A stretch of 26,982 nucleotides of DNA from a virus. The stretch spans positions 1 to 26,982 of the IMG/VR virus record IMGVR_UViG_3300022822_000076. One strand, written 5' to 3'. Shown piece by piece: positions 6,719-14,477 of the stretch. Each line of letters starts with the position of its first letter. Within the stretch, counting starts at the first letter, position 1. The notes under the pieces are model-generated. The model did no database searches. It was not told the DNA's origin and saw only the letters and a program-made list of their open reading frames with translations. The position numbers and the translations under genes are program-made.

Positions 6719-6892
6719 TTTCCTAATAATAAATTTGTTTGGGAACTGCGCTTAATATAATATAGCACAATAAAGTGTTAAGTTAAATTTAAGTACTATA
6801 TTAGATGATAGTACATATGTAAAAATGCTCTTATGAACATCTACTATTATATATAGGTCTCTTTTATAAGAAAACCTCTTTTTTACATATTA
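6719..6892 (-). promoter_or_regulatory. 174-base non-coding leader before the scaffold and capsid genes
   Basis: This is the longest gene-free stretch in the window. It is extremely AT-rich and has no open frame. On the coding strand it holds TTAACA followed 16 bases later by TATATT, a sigma70-like arrangement. It also has a 10-base palindrome (TACATATGTA, near 6813) and a degenerate TATTTAT-like site next to the gp22 start. It plausibly carries a promoter that gives high expression of scaffold and capsid. None of these elements is certain. Confidence 0.4.
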
Positions 6893-7492
6893 TTATACTG
6901 GACAGTTTCCAAAGCTACAGAGTATCTCTTGGATAATTTGATTAGCTCTAGTATACTTTACTGTGTTATTACCTAATCCTTCGTTCATAACTTTCATATA
7001 TGATCCAGGGTTAGATGGGGTAGATACGAAATCGAAGCAGAGTAGTTCGAAATCACTCTGTACTTCCATTACTGCAGAACCTGCTTTTAAGGATCCTGTT
7101 CCTCTGGAAGATACTCCTACAGTTATATTAGACTCTATAAGAGCTTTTAGTATATTACCGGAAGGTGTGGGTAGTATTTCTATCTTACCCATTATGTTGT
7201 CTCCTTCCCACCACAGGTCGGTTATATTATGTGAGACGTTCTTAAGGTTAATTACAGTAGTATCTGGGTGATCTAACTCCCCTACTGCTCTGTTTTCCGA
7301 TACGCTAATTTTATATTTTTCTATCTCCCTCTCCCATAATTCCCTTGAGTAGTATCGACCATTACCGTTTTTTATTTCCGCTGTTGCAAGGATACCGTGT
7401 ACTAAGGGATTTCCTCTACTGGATAATTTATTCTCAGTTAAGGTAGTCTTTAGGGGTTGAAATATGTTGGTTTCTACTAGTAGTTTACTCAT
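6893..7492 (-). CDS. gp21: Prohead core protease (T4 gp21-like)
   Basis: A 199-residue protein of typical gp21 size. NGRYYSRELWEREIEKY (about residues 44-60), GELDHP with the candidate catalytic His75, VGVSSRGTG with the candidate nucleophile Ser128 or Ser129, and DFVSTPSNPG (about 154-163) are the conserved blocks of the T4 prohead serine protease family (related to herpesvirus assemblin). It is made as a zymogen inside the prohead and cleaves scaffold, capsid and core proteins at (L/I)xE sites. It starts 1 base after the stop of the upstream gene, so translation is probably coupled. It lies upstream of gp22, as in T4. Confidence 0.95.
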   Translation of the reverse strand: MSKLLVETNIFQPLKTTLTENKLSSRGNPLVHGILATAEIKNGNGRYYSRELWEREIEKYKISVSENRAVGELDHPDTTVINLKNVSHNITDLWWEGDNIMGKIEILPTPSGNILKALIESNITVGVSSRGTGSLKAGSAVMEVQSDFELLCFDFVSTPSNPGSYMKVMNEGLGNNTVKYTRANQIIQEILCSFGNCPV

Positions 7493-7493
7493 G

Positions 7494-8369
7494 TTATTTC
7501 TTAGTACTTATTACTTCGTCTATTAGTCGTTGTAATGCCTCTAGAGATTCGTCTGTAGTATCTTCTTCAACATTTTCTGGGATATTACTTTGTTTGAAAG
7601 CTAGTATAGCGTCAAATTTACTTATAGCATCGTATATTTTTGAAATATTTGCTCTCATTGCAGGAGCTTGGTCTCTAACGTACTCTACCATATTACTCGT
7701 TGCAGTTAACATGTCTCCTATTATACTATCATACTCTCCAAGTTTACGTGGGAAAGGTGATCCTTCTTTAAGAGGTGTTGAGTTGTTCTCAGTCTTATGT
7801 TCTTTAACTACTATTGGCATGTCCCCGTATCCGCTTGATTTGTATTTTCCTTTTAATTCTTCTACCGGTGTTTCAGTATAACCTAGTCCCTTTACTCCGA
7901 ACTGTCCGTTTTTAACATAGTATATAGGATCCTTAGTAAGGTTCTTTATAACGATTGCTTCTATCTTATCCTGTGTCTTATCTTTGTTCTTCGGGTCGTT
8001 CATCTCTACGTAGAACCCTCTTAGTACTTCTGCACCTATTAGGTTATCTACGTTACTCTTTTCTTTGTAGTCGAAATTATGTGCTGAAAGTGCTTCTACT
8101 TCTGAACTAGTCTTTTTTTCTGTAGCTTTAACTTCGGTTAGACATTCTGCAAAGTTATTAAACCAGTTTATCTTTTCTACAGGGGCAGGTAAATTGCCGG
8201 AAGTGTTTTCTGATATTATACCTTTCTCTTTAAGCTTAGTAGTGGCTTCGGTAAAGTTTTGAATGTTACTAATATACTGTGGAAATTCTTTTCTTACTTG
8301 TTTTAAGAAAAGTTCTTTACTCCCCTTACCTTCTTTAATAAGGTTGTAATTATTCTGTAGGCTTCTCAT
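7494..8369 (-). CDS. Conserved hypothetical, possible prohead core protein
   Basis: A 291-residue, Lys/Glu-rich, mostly helical protein. The N-terminus (MRSLQNNYNLIKEGKG-x-KELFLKQVRKEFP) is a pattern I know from uncharacterised proteins just upstream of the protease gene in marine T4-like phages. The C-terminal part (DMLTATSNMVEYVRDQAPAM onward) is helical. It has no enzymatic motif. Its place between portal and protease matches T4 genes 67/68, which encode prohead core components, so a core or scaffold-accessory role is a positional inference. A TATTTAT motif sits 3 bases before the ATG, so this gene may head the protease-scaffold-capsid unit. Confidence 0.75.
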   Translation of the reverse strand: MRSLQNNYNLIKEGKGSKELFLKQVRKEFPQYISNIQNFTEATTKLKEKGIISENTSGNLPAPVEKINWFNNFAECLTEVKATEKKTSSEVEALSAHNFDYKEKSNVDNLIGAEVLRGFYVEMNDPKNKDKTQDKIEAIVIKNLTKDPIYYVKNGQFGVKGLGYTETPVEELKGKYKSSGYGDMPIVVKEHKTENNSTPLKEGSPFPRKLGEYDSIIGDMLTATSNMVEYVRDQAPAMRANISKIYDAISKFDAILAFKQSNIPENVEEDTTDESLEALQRLIDEVISTKK

Positions 8370-8372
8370 TGC

Positions 8373-8384
8373 TAATAAATAGGT
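8373..8384 (-). promoter_or_regulatory. TATTTAT late-type motif, site 5
   Basis: The coding strand reads ACCTATTTATTA, ending 3 bases before the ATG at 8369. If it is a -10 element, transcripts for this gene would be almost leaderless. Confidence 0.5.
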
Positions 8385-8403
8385 ACTGTGTTACTGTTTA
8401 GTG

Positions 8404-8631
8404 CTATTTCCATAGATCTTTATAATCTAATCCTTTTGTTTTTTTTCTAAGCTTTGCATTGTCAACTAGTTTATATCCCATTTTAAGGTAGTAGTTTCTC
8501 ACTGTGTTTTTCGCACCTTTACCGTCGTTAAATGCATAGGGCGTGTTATATGCACCTGCCCCTGCAGAGGTGCTCATCTCCCGTAACTGCTGCTTTAGGT
8601 AGTTTTTCTGTTTGTCTCTAGGGTCTTTCAT
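8404..8631 (-). CDS. Small basic conserved hypothetical
   Basis: A 75-residue basic protein (MKDPRDKQKNYLKQQLREM ... GAYNTPYAFNDGKGAKN ... GLDYKDLWK). The PYAF and MGYK segments are patterns I associate with small proteins encoded next to the portal gene in marine T4-like phages. No function is known. Its ATG overlaps the stop of the upstream gene by four bases (ATGA), which indicates translational coupling. Its size and position resemble T4 gp67 (80 residues), but its charge does not clearly match that acidic core protein, so I do not equate them. Confidence 0.7.
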   Translation of the reverse strand: MKDPRDKQKNYLKQQLREMSTSAGAGAYNTPYAFNDGKGAKNTVRNYYLKMGYKLVDNAKLRKKTKGLDYKDLWK

Positions 8632-9458
8632 AGAGCGCTTACTAGTTCGTAGTATTGTAGGAGGTTTATAATATTCTCGTCAGAGACTGTTTTAGTTTTC
8701 TCAATAGGTTTAATGTACTTTAATACCTCTTGTAACTTTATCTTAATTACCTCGTCTACAGTGTTCTTCATCTTAGTAGCTAAACTTATTTTAATTTCGT
8801 TTATCTTTTCGTTATGGTAGTCTCTAAGTTTACTTGTATTATCTATAGAGGTTACTACTTCTCTAAGTACACGTTTCTGTTCAGGAAGTAGATGTTCGTA
8901 CTTTTCGTTAAACTTTTCGAGGAGTATGCGATGTGTTAACATTTTAACATCTTTAGGGTATTCCTTGTATTCCTCCATTAAGGCATCTGTTACTTTAGTA
9001 GGTAGCGGCTTAATAAGGTGTTCTAATAATGTTATTTTATTGTGTATAGTATCTTCCGGAGTAATGTTACTATTATTCTGATTCTCTATCAAGTTATTGA
9101 ATGCAGCATACACTTTATAATTACCAACCTTTACTTTAAAGAACTTCTCTTCATCGTATTTACCTCTAATCTCCTTAATTAGGTTGTATTTTTCTTTTTT
9201 AACCTTAGTTCTGTTTAGTTTAACGGAGGCATCTAGTAGGGAGCTTATAATTATCTCTGATTTGGTTTCTGTTTGGTTTTTATAGCTTCCCAATTGTTCG
9301 TAGAGTCTGTACTCTTTACCAAGTTCGGTGTTTACAAAATACTTCTTTAAGATTGTAATTGCAGGGGAGTTAGAGTCGTTCATTGTATCTACAGTAATCT
9401 GTCTTACTAGCAGTTCGAATAGGAGACCGGTGTTTTTATACTTTGAGTGGCGTATCAT
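8628..9458 (-). CDS. Conserved hypothetical, portal-adjacent
   Basis: A 276-residue, Lys-rich, helix-dominated protein. It begins MIRHSKYKNTGLLFELLVRQIT and continues ILKKYFVNTELGKEYRLYE, a recognisable N-terminus of an uncharacterised protein found after the portal gene in marine T4-like phages. No catalytic motif or membrane segment is visible. It probably takes part in head assembly with its neighbours, since it lies between portal and protease. A TATTTAT motif at 9488-9499 lies 29 bases before the ATG. A second copy (TAATATTTATGA, 9455-9466) contains the start codon itself. Confidence 0.75.
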   Translation of the reverse strand: MIRHSKYKNTGLLFELLVRQITVDTMNDSNSPAITILKKYFVNTELGKEYRLYEQLGSYKNQTETKSEIIISSLLDASVKLNRTKVKKEKYNLIKEIRGKYDEEKFFKVKVGNYKVYAAFNNLIENQNNSNITPEDTIHNKITLLEHLIKPLPTKVTDALMEEYKEYPKDVKMLTHRILLEKFNEKYEHLLPEQKRVLREVVTSIDNTSKLRDYHNEKINEIKISLATKMKNTVDEVIKIKLQEVLKYIKPIEKTKTVSDENIINLLQYYELVSAL

Positions 9459-9487
9459 AAATATTACTTACTTATCTGGTGTATTAT

Positions 9488-9499
9488 TAATAAATAGTG
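9488..9499 (-). promoter_or_regulatory. TATTTAT late-type motif, site 6
   Basis: The coding strand reads CACTATTTATTA, just after the portal stop codon and 29 bases before the ATG at 9458. A second core copy (9455-9466) overlaps that ATG. Confidence 0.5.
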
Positions 9500-9501
9500 A
9501 T

Positions 9502-11400
9502 TTATTTCTCTTCTCTTATTTGAGACTCGTCTAATAGGGAACCTTTTGCTTCTTCTTTTTCAAAAAGTAGAGTTTTCCTGTCTTTAAGGTCATCTAAAGA
9601 TTTAGAATGCTTAAGGTATTCTCTATTAACTCCTTCTTGTGGTGGTGGTTTTACTTTATTTTTCTTAGGAGTAGGTTCGGTACTCTCTTTCATTGCTTCC
9701 CGTCCTAACCTATCTTGTCCAAGCGGGTCATCCTGTGTATTTATAAAGCTTGCTTTTTCTTCCGGTCTTCCTACAGGATTAGGTTCGTCTGTATCGTAAC
9801 CTGTAGGTACTTTACCAGGTCTATCGTAGACTCTACCTTTTCCGTATGCTACAGCAATTTGATGAGGTGTTCCGTAAGACTTTCCTGTTTGCATAGGGTC
9901 GTTACCTTCTTCCTCTATTTGAGACATTCTAAACTCTCTCTTAGCGTCTTCTGCAGTTAAATCTCTCATTTCTTCGTACTCTTCGGAAGAGAAGTGGAAT
10001 ATGTTTTCATACATCCAGTCACTAGAGAACATTTTAGTTGCTTTCATTGATTCCATTAAGTCTACTTTCTCCTTTAGAAGGGCGACTTTCTCTTGGTCGT
10101 ATATGATAGAAGGCGTTGTTAGTGATAATTCAAAGTTTACAAGTTCTTCTTGAGTGTATCCTTGAGAGTAAAGGTGTACGAAAGCTATTTTGTATAGTTC
10201 CGAGATCATTACTCTTTGTATTTTCTCAACTGTTCTTGCAAAACGTACATCTTCTGCTGCTAGCGTTGCTTTTCCGTTAAGGTTTTCATCGTACCCTAAG
10301 AATGCTTTAGGTATTTTAAGAGCAGCAAATAGTTTGTTTCGTAGATACTCTACATCGTTTATACCGTCGAACTGTAAACCTCCTAATGTATCTATCTTAG
10401 TAGTTGTATCCCCGTTTCTCATAGGTATGTAGAAATCCTCCATTAGGTTCTGCATGTTGTATTTGAGATTATACTCTCCAGTCTGTTGATCTACGAAAGG
10501 TGTCTTTTTTATTTTCGAAATAGCTTTTTGTATAAAATTCTCAACTTCAGCTGGGGCAATACCTCCTACATTCATATAGAAGATTCTTTTTTCAGGAGCT
10601 CTAACAATTCTATGTACTAACATTGCGTCTTCCATCATAGTATATTGTTTAAATAATTTCCTAGCAGGTTCTAAGTATGATCGACCGTACGGTAGGTAGT
10701 TAACGTCTGTTAATAACCTAAAGTGGGCCATTTCGTAGTTATCGAAGTATACTGCTTTCGTATCATTAGAGTTTGGAGTGCTATAGTATCCGTAACTTTC
10801 TCCTGATAGTCCTCCTTCATTATACCTAAATCTAGTAGACATTGGGTGTTCTTTATCGTAACCGTCTTGTCTCTCTATATGAAATGCTGTGAAAGGAATT
10901 ACGTTATATACTCCGTACTTATCAGAGATTTCTAATTTTAGGAAGAAGTCTCCATATTTACATGCGTTTCTTATCCACCAGGCTAAGTTAAATTCTATGT
11001 TTAGTACATCGTAAAATAGATTGTAAAGTATTTTTTGTATATTCTCATCTGTTGATTTTATATGTAATACTTCTCCTAGGTCGTTTTTTAAGGTAGCTTC
11101 TTCAGATATTATATCTAGGGTAGATGCTATTATAGCGTCTGTGTCCATGATATCGTACTCTGAGTATAGTTGTGTTCTTAATGTTTGGTAGTTATACGCT
11201 TGTTGATTACCGTACATTGATGAAGGGCTAGTAGAGTGTATACTTGAGTACTTATCTTGAAATGAGTTATTTTCAAGATTACCAGCCATCTGGATCTGGT
11301 TAACGTCTGCTATTTTAAGCTGATCTCCTCCAACATTTCTAATGATAACATCTGTGGAGAATAATCTTTTGAGTCTGTTTAATATACTTTTGTCTGCCAT
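9502..11400 (-). CDS. gp20: Portal vertex protein (T4 gp20-like)
   Basis: A 632-residue protein. Portal-family blocks include YDIMDTDAIIASTLDIISEEAT (about residues 79-100), APEKRIFYMNVGGI, the YNMQNLMEDFYIPMR segment, and KIPKAFLGYDENLNGKATLA. It forms the dodecameric ring at the head vertex through which DNA is packaged and to which terminase docks. T4 gp20 has 524 residues. The extra length here is mainly a polar C-terminal tail after about residue 510, rich in Pro, Lys and Glu, probably flexible. It starts 44 bases after terminase, with a TATTTAT motif 15 bases before the ATG. Confidence 0.96.
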   Translation of the reverse strand: MADKSILNRLKRLFSTDVIIRNVGGDQLKIADVNQIQMAGNLENNSFQDKYSSIHSTSPSSMYGNQQAYNYQTLRTQLYSEYDIMDTDAIIASTLDIISEEATLKNDLGEVLHIKSTDENIQKILYNLFYDVLNIEFNLAWWIRNACKYGDFFLKLEISDKYGVYNVIPFTAFHIERQDGYDKEHPMSTRFRYNEGGLSGESYGYYSTPNSNDTKAVYFDNYEMAHFRLLTDVNYLPYGRSYLEPARKLFKQYTMMEDAMLVHRIVRAPEKRIFYMNVGGIAPAEVENFIQKAISKIKKTPFVDQQTGEYNLKYNMQNLMEDFYIPMRNGDTTTKIDTLGGLQFDGINDVEYLRNKLFAALKIPKAFLGYDENLNGKATLAAEDVRFARTVEKIQRVMISELYKIAFVHLYSQGYTQEELVNFELSLTTPSIIYDQEKVALLKEKVDLMESMKATKMFSSDWMYENIFHFSSEEYEEMRDLTAEDAKREFRMSQIEEEGNDPMQTGKSYGTPHQIAVAYGKGRVYDRPGKVPTGYDTDEPNPVGRPEEKASFINTQDDPLGQDRLGREAMKESTEPTPKKNKVKPPPQEGVNREYLKHSKSLDDLKDRKTLLFEKEEAKGSLLDESQIREEK

Positions 11401-11415
11401 TAATTTATAATATAG

Positions 11416-11427
11416 TTATAAATATCA
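11416..11427 (-). promoter_or_regulatory. TATTTAT late-type motif, site 7
   Basis: The coding strand reads TGATATTTATAA, 15 bases before the portal start and just after the terminase stop (11444). Confidence 0.6.
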
Positions 11428-11443
11428 GAAAAAGCTACTTATA

Positions 11444-14428
11444 TCATTTATAGATCCAAGACATGTCTTCGAACCCTCCTTTACCGTTGTCTATCTGTGT
11501 AGGGTTGTTGGCGCTTTGAGGAGTATAGATTATGTCTGGGTTATTATTAGTGGTAGTAATGTTCTCCCATACACTTCTTACGATGTTAGCGTTTCCAGTC
11601 TGTATTCTAAAGGCTGATTCTCTTACATACATCGCTATTGCCCAAGACATTGTTAAATCATCGTTATAACCTCCTTGAGCTTCTGCTCTATTGTTTCTCC
11701 ATATAAAGACTTTTAGTTCATCAAGCATTCTCTTTGAATGTATTATCGCTGACTTGTCATTAATAGATTCTTGTAGTTTTGCTATTATAAGAGGCCTTGT
11801 CTTTAACGTGTTGGAAAAGCCTGGGGTCATATTAGTATTTAGCCCGTGGGGGTCGAAGTAACTTTCTGAGGTAACATTACCAGACTTTGGAGAATGGTAT
11901 AGATTAGTATAACCTCGTTCTTGTACTGTTTCGATAGTAGACCATCCTATGTTTGCATTCTCTACTACTAACAGTGCGTTGTTATACTCTGTCGATATTC
12001 CGACTAATAGGTGGGCAAACTCTTTAGGGGGGAGTTGTCCTTTGTATTCTCCAACCTGGCTACACGTTTCTATATCTATTATATGAAAAGCGGAGAAATC
12101 CTTTCCGTCTCCTCGAGCTACGTCTGCTACTACCATGTAGTTTCTGGAATAGTCTACAGGTTCCCATATCCACAGGTTTCTATCCACCCCTCTTCTCTCT
12201 ACAGGATCTTTTCTATAGGTCTCTTCATAAAATTCTATAAGGTCGCCGTATATTACCGTATCTCCAGAGGTAGAGAATGTAACATCACACTCCTGTGCTG
12301 CTAACCTTGGATCTCCTAATTGAGCATCTTGTGAATCTCTCCAGGTTTGGTCTCTTTCCGGGTGTACGAACCACGGTAACTTGATAGGTAAGAATGCATT
12401 TTCTCCTGTCTCCGCTGCACACCAGGTCTTATGGAACCAATTACCTGTACCGAAAGGGGTTTGGTGTCCTACCATACCGTTGTATATTACAGAATGACAC
12501 CATTCCCCTTCTGTTTTAATGTTATCCGGTAGAGAAAAGTCATACGTCTCAGAAACCCCTTCTGTGATCTCCTTAATAATGTTCCACCGTATTCTATCAT
12601 CTAGTATATTGTCCCAGTGAGTTAGCTCCTCCTCGTTTAATAAATGTTTCCATTTACTAAAAACGACCTTTACGGTTGCCCTTGAACAATGAATAGTTTT
12701 CCTACTCCTAGTTTTATTTAAGATGTTGCTAAGTGACTTCTCAGATTCCTTTATAAAACTGTACTGTGAGAGTTCTGAGCGGTCATATAGCAATTTTATG
12801 AGGTTATCTCCTGCCGGTATTAAGTCTAAGGTGGATTTCCTAGTTTGTTTTTTATAGTTATGTACTGATGTCTTTAAATTTAATTGCTTCCTGTCTATGC
12901 GGAATCCAATGTGCTTATGAAAAATCTCTAAACCTTCACCGGTTATCTCTAAAATATAACAGTCGTGTTTATGTTTATTCCATTCGAAGGCCCATTCACA
13001 ACCCTGCTCTCGTTTTGAAGCGACATATGCGTTACTATGCAGTGCTGTCCTCACATAGACTCTACTATATACTCCGAAGTTTAAGAGTATGCTACGTAAA
13101 CCCTCCACTAGGTCTTTAGAGATACTTGCATAAGTCACTAATCCTTTTACAGTAGCACACCCGTCCCCGTCAAACATTCCTTGAACCACGGCAGCTATAT
13201 TCTTCTCCGACATCGAAAGTATCTTCTTAGGAAGGAACTTAGTTAGCGCTGTATGTTCGCCTAGTTCAAAACCTACTTTATTAAAAATATCCACTAAAGA
13301 GGTAGAACAGAGCCTTTTAGCCAATCTCCCATCGGTTCTGCTGTAATATAGGTCTAACTTATTAAGTTCTCTATCTATATCTTGATCATCCCCGCAGGTG
13401 ATGTCTATTGTAGTTGTTCCGTTAGAACTGCCCTCTGCTAGGTAGAGGCCGAAAAGGTAACTAAGGTCCGGGGTGATTTCCTCTGTGTTGAAGTTTAATT
13501 TTTTTCTATTCTTAGCAATATTTTGGTAGTTTAGAGTATCGTTATTTCCCCAAATACGGTGCCCCCCCTGCACTGCTACAAAGTCTCCTACCTTCAGGGT
13601 CTCTAGTTTATTCCACCCGTAGGTATTACCGGAGAAGGTGTATAGTTTATGGTTTTCTGAACCTTCTAGTTGTGCATTTTTAGAATGTATCTTCAAGGTG
13701 GGGACAGTGCCGTTTCGGTAGAATTGATGCCCTTCTCTAATTTTACCTTTTCCTAGTATGTGGTAAGGTTTAACTGTATTAAAGCCGGGTTCTTGCTTCT
13801 CCGTTATAAAATCCTTTACCTGCTTAATGCCTTCAGAGGTAGTTACATAAGTATCTCCTACTACACATGACAATACTATAGCTCCTCCACCTGTTGCAAG
13901 TGTCTGTTGAGCAGACGCCCATGTTTCAGCTATATTATCTATAAATGCTGCCTCGTCAATTATCAGTAACGATACTGCTTCCGATCTAGCGGCGTCTGCG
14001 TTAGAGGATTTAGCTGTTATCTTAGATCCGTTAACTAGTCTTAAACTTAACTTATTCTTCTCTGCGGACCCTACTCGTAACCAGGTAGGTAGATTCTCGT
14101 ACATAAACTGTACTTTAGTTACAAGGTTTCTAGCAGTAGCTTGTGTTGTTGCTAATGTAAGTATATTCTTATCTTTATGAAAAGTCATTAACCATAGTGA
14201 AAACCCTGCTGCTAGAGTTGATATTCCGAGCTGTCTTGACTTTAGTATTATAGAGTAGTCATTATCTTGGAAGTGGTTTAATGTAGTTTCTTGGAAGGGA
14301 AATAAGTGAAATAGTATTCTACCTCTTTGAGGGTGTTGTATATAGCAGTACTTTTTCATGAAATGTACTGGGTCTTTAGCACATTTTACGTATTCCTGTC
14401 TTATTACTTGTTTTAGTTCTTGACTCAT
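11444..14428 (-). CDS. terL: Terminase large subunit (T4 gp17-like) with an intein
   Basis: The 994-residue precursor consists of 525 residues of terminase interrupted by a 469-residue intein (residues 188-656). The ATPase half has a P-loop of the form KSRQLGIST (63-71), in which the usual Lys before Ser/Thr is replaced by Ile and a Lys precedes the SRQ. Walker B is LLIIDEA (154-160). Motif III (TPFGTGNWF) follows the intein directly. The C-terminal RNase H-like nuclease has Asp769 (VADVARGDGKD), Glu823 (VVENANIG) and Asp923/Asp924 (GGYNDDL), so it appears intact. The enzyme cuts concatemeric DNA and pumps it through the portal encoded just downstream. Splicing is needed to rebuild the ATPase site. 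The start has an A-rich leader with no TATTTAT motif. Confidence 0.96.
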   Translation of the reverse strand: MSQELKQVIRQEYVKCAKDPVHFMKKYCYIQHPQRGRILFHLFPFQETTLNHFQDNDYSIILKSRQLGISTLAAGFSLWLMTFHKDKNILTLATTQATARNLVTKVQFMYENLPTWLRVGSAEKNKLSLRLVNGSKITAKSSNADAARSEAVSLLIIDEAAFIDNIAETWASAQQTLATGGGAIVLSCVVGDTYVTTSEGIKQVKDFITEKQEPGFNTVKPYHILGKGKIREGHQFYRNGTVPTLKIHSKNAQLEGSENHKLYTFSGNTYGWNKLETLKVGDFVAVQGGHRIWGNNDTLNYQNIAKNRKKLNFNTEEITPDLSYLFGLYLAEGSSNGTTTIDITCGDDQDIDRELNKLDLYYSRTDGRLAKRLCSTSLVDIFNKVGFELGEHTALTKFLPKKILSMSEKNIAAVVQGMFDGDGCATVKGLVTYASISKDLVEGLRSILLNFGVYSRVYVRTALHSNAYVASKREQGCEWAFEWNKHKHDCYILEITGEGLEIFHKHIGFRIDRKQLNLKTSVHNYKKQTRKSTLDLIPAGDNLIKLLYDRSELSQYSFIKESEKSLSNILNKTRSRKTIHCSRATVKVVFSKWKHLLNEEELTHWDNILDDRIRWNIIKEITEGVSETYDFSLPDNIKTEGEWCHSVIYNGMVGHQTPFGTGNWFHKTWCAAETGENAFLPIKLPWFVHPERDQTWRDSQDAQLGDPRLAAQECDVTFSTSGDTVIYGDLIEFYEETYRKDPVERRGVDRNLWIWEPVDYSRNYMVVADVARGDGKDFSAFHIIDIETCSQVGEYKGQLPPKEFAHLLVGISTEYNNALLVVENANIGWSTIETVQERGYTNLYHSPKSGNVTSESYFDPHGLNTNMTPGFSNTLKTRPLIIAKLQESINDKSAIIHSKRMLDELKVFIWRNNRAEAQGGYNDDLTMSWAIAMYVRESAFRIQTGNANIVRSVWENITTTNNNPDIIYTPQSANNPTQIDNGKGGFEDMSWIYK
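12461..13867 (-). mobile_element. LAGLIDADG-type intein in the terminase
   Basis: An in-frame insert of 469 codons, precursor residues 188-656. Block A is CVVGDTYVTT with Cys1; block B is GSENHK (256-261). Two LAGLIDADG motifs, LFGLYLAEG (325-333, acidic Glu332) and VVQGMFDGDG (414-423, acidic Asp422), mark a homing endonuclease that looks intact. Block F is near TYDFSLPD (628-635), and block G is VIYNGMVGHQ ending at Gln656, followed by Thr657 as first C-extein residue. The terminal Gln in place of the usual Asn is a known minority variant. Joining Ser187 to Thr657 gives an uninterrupted ATPase motif III (LSTPFGTG), which fixes both borders. Confidence 0.95.
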
Positions 14429-14477
14429 TATAATAACTTTTTTACTTTTGTAGAAAGTGTACCCTACCCTTTACGTT

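Noticed and set aside
6321-6755. Plus-strand Ser-rich frame opposite the scaffold gene
   Set aside because: Poly-Ser is the antisense reading of the Glu/Asp codons of the acidic gp22 region. The same applies to the Ser-rich frame at 19542-19901 opposite the acidic linker.
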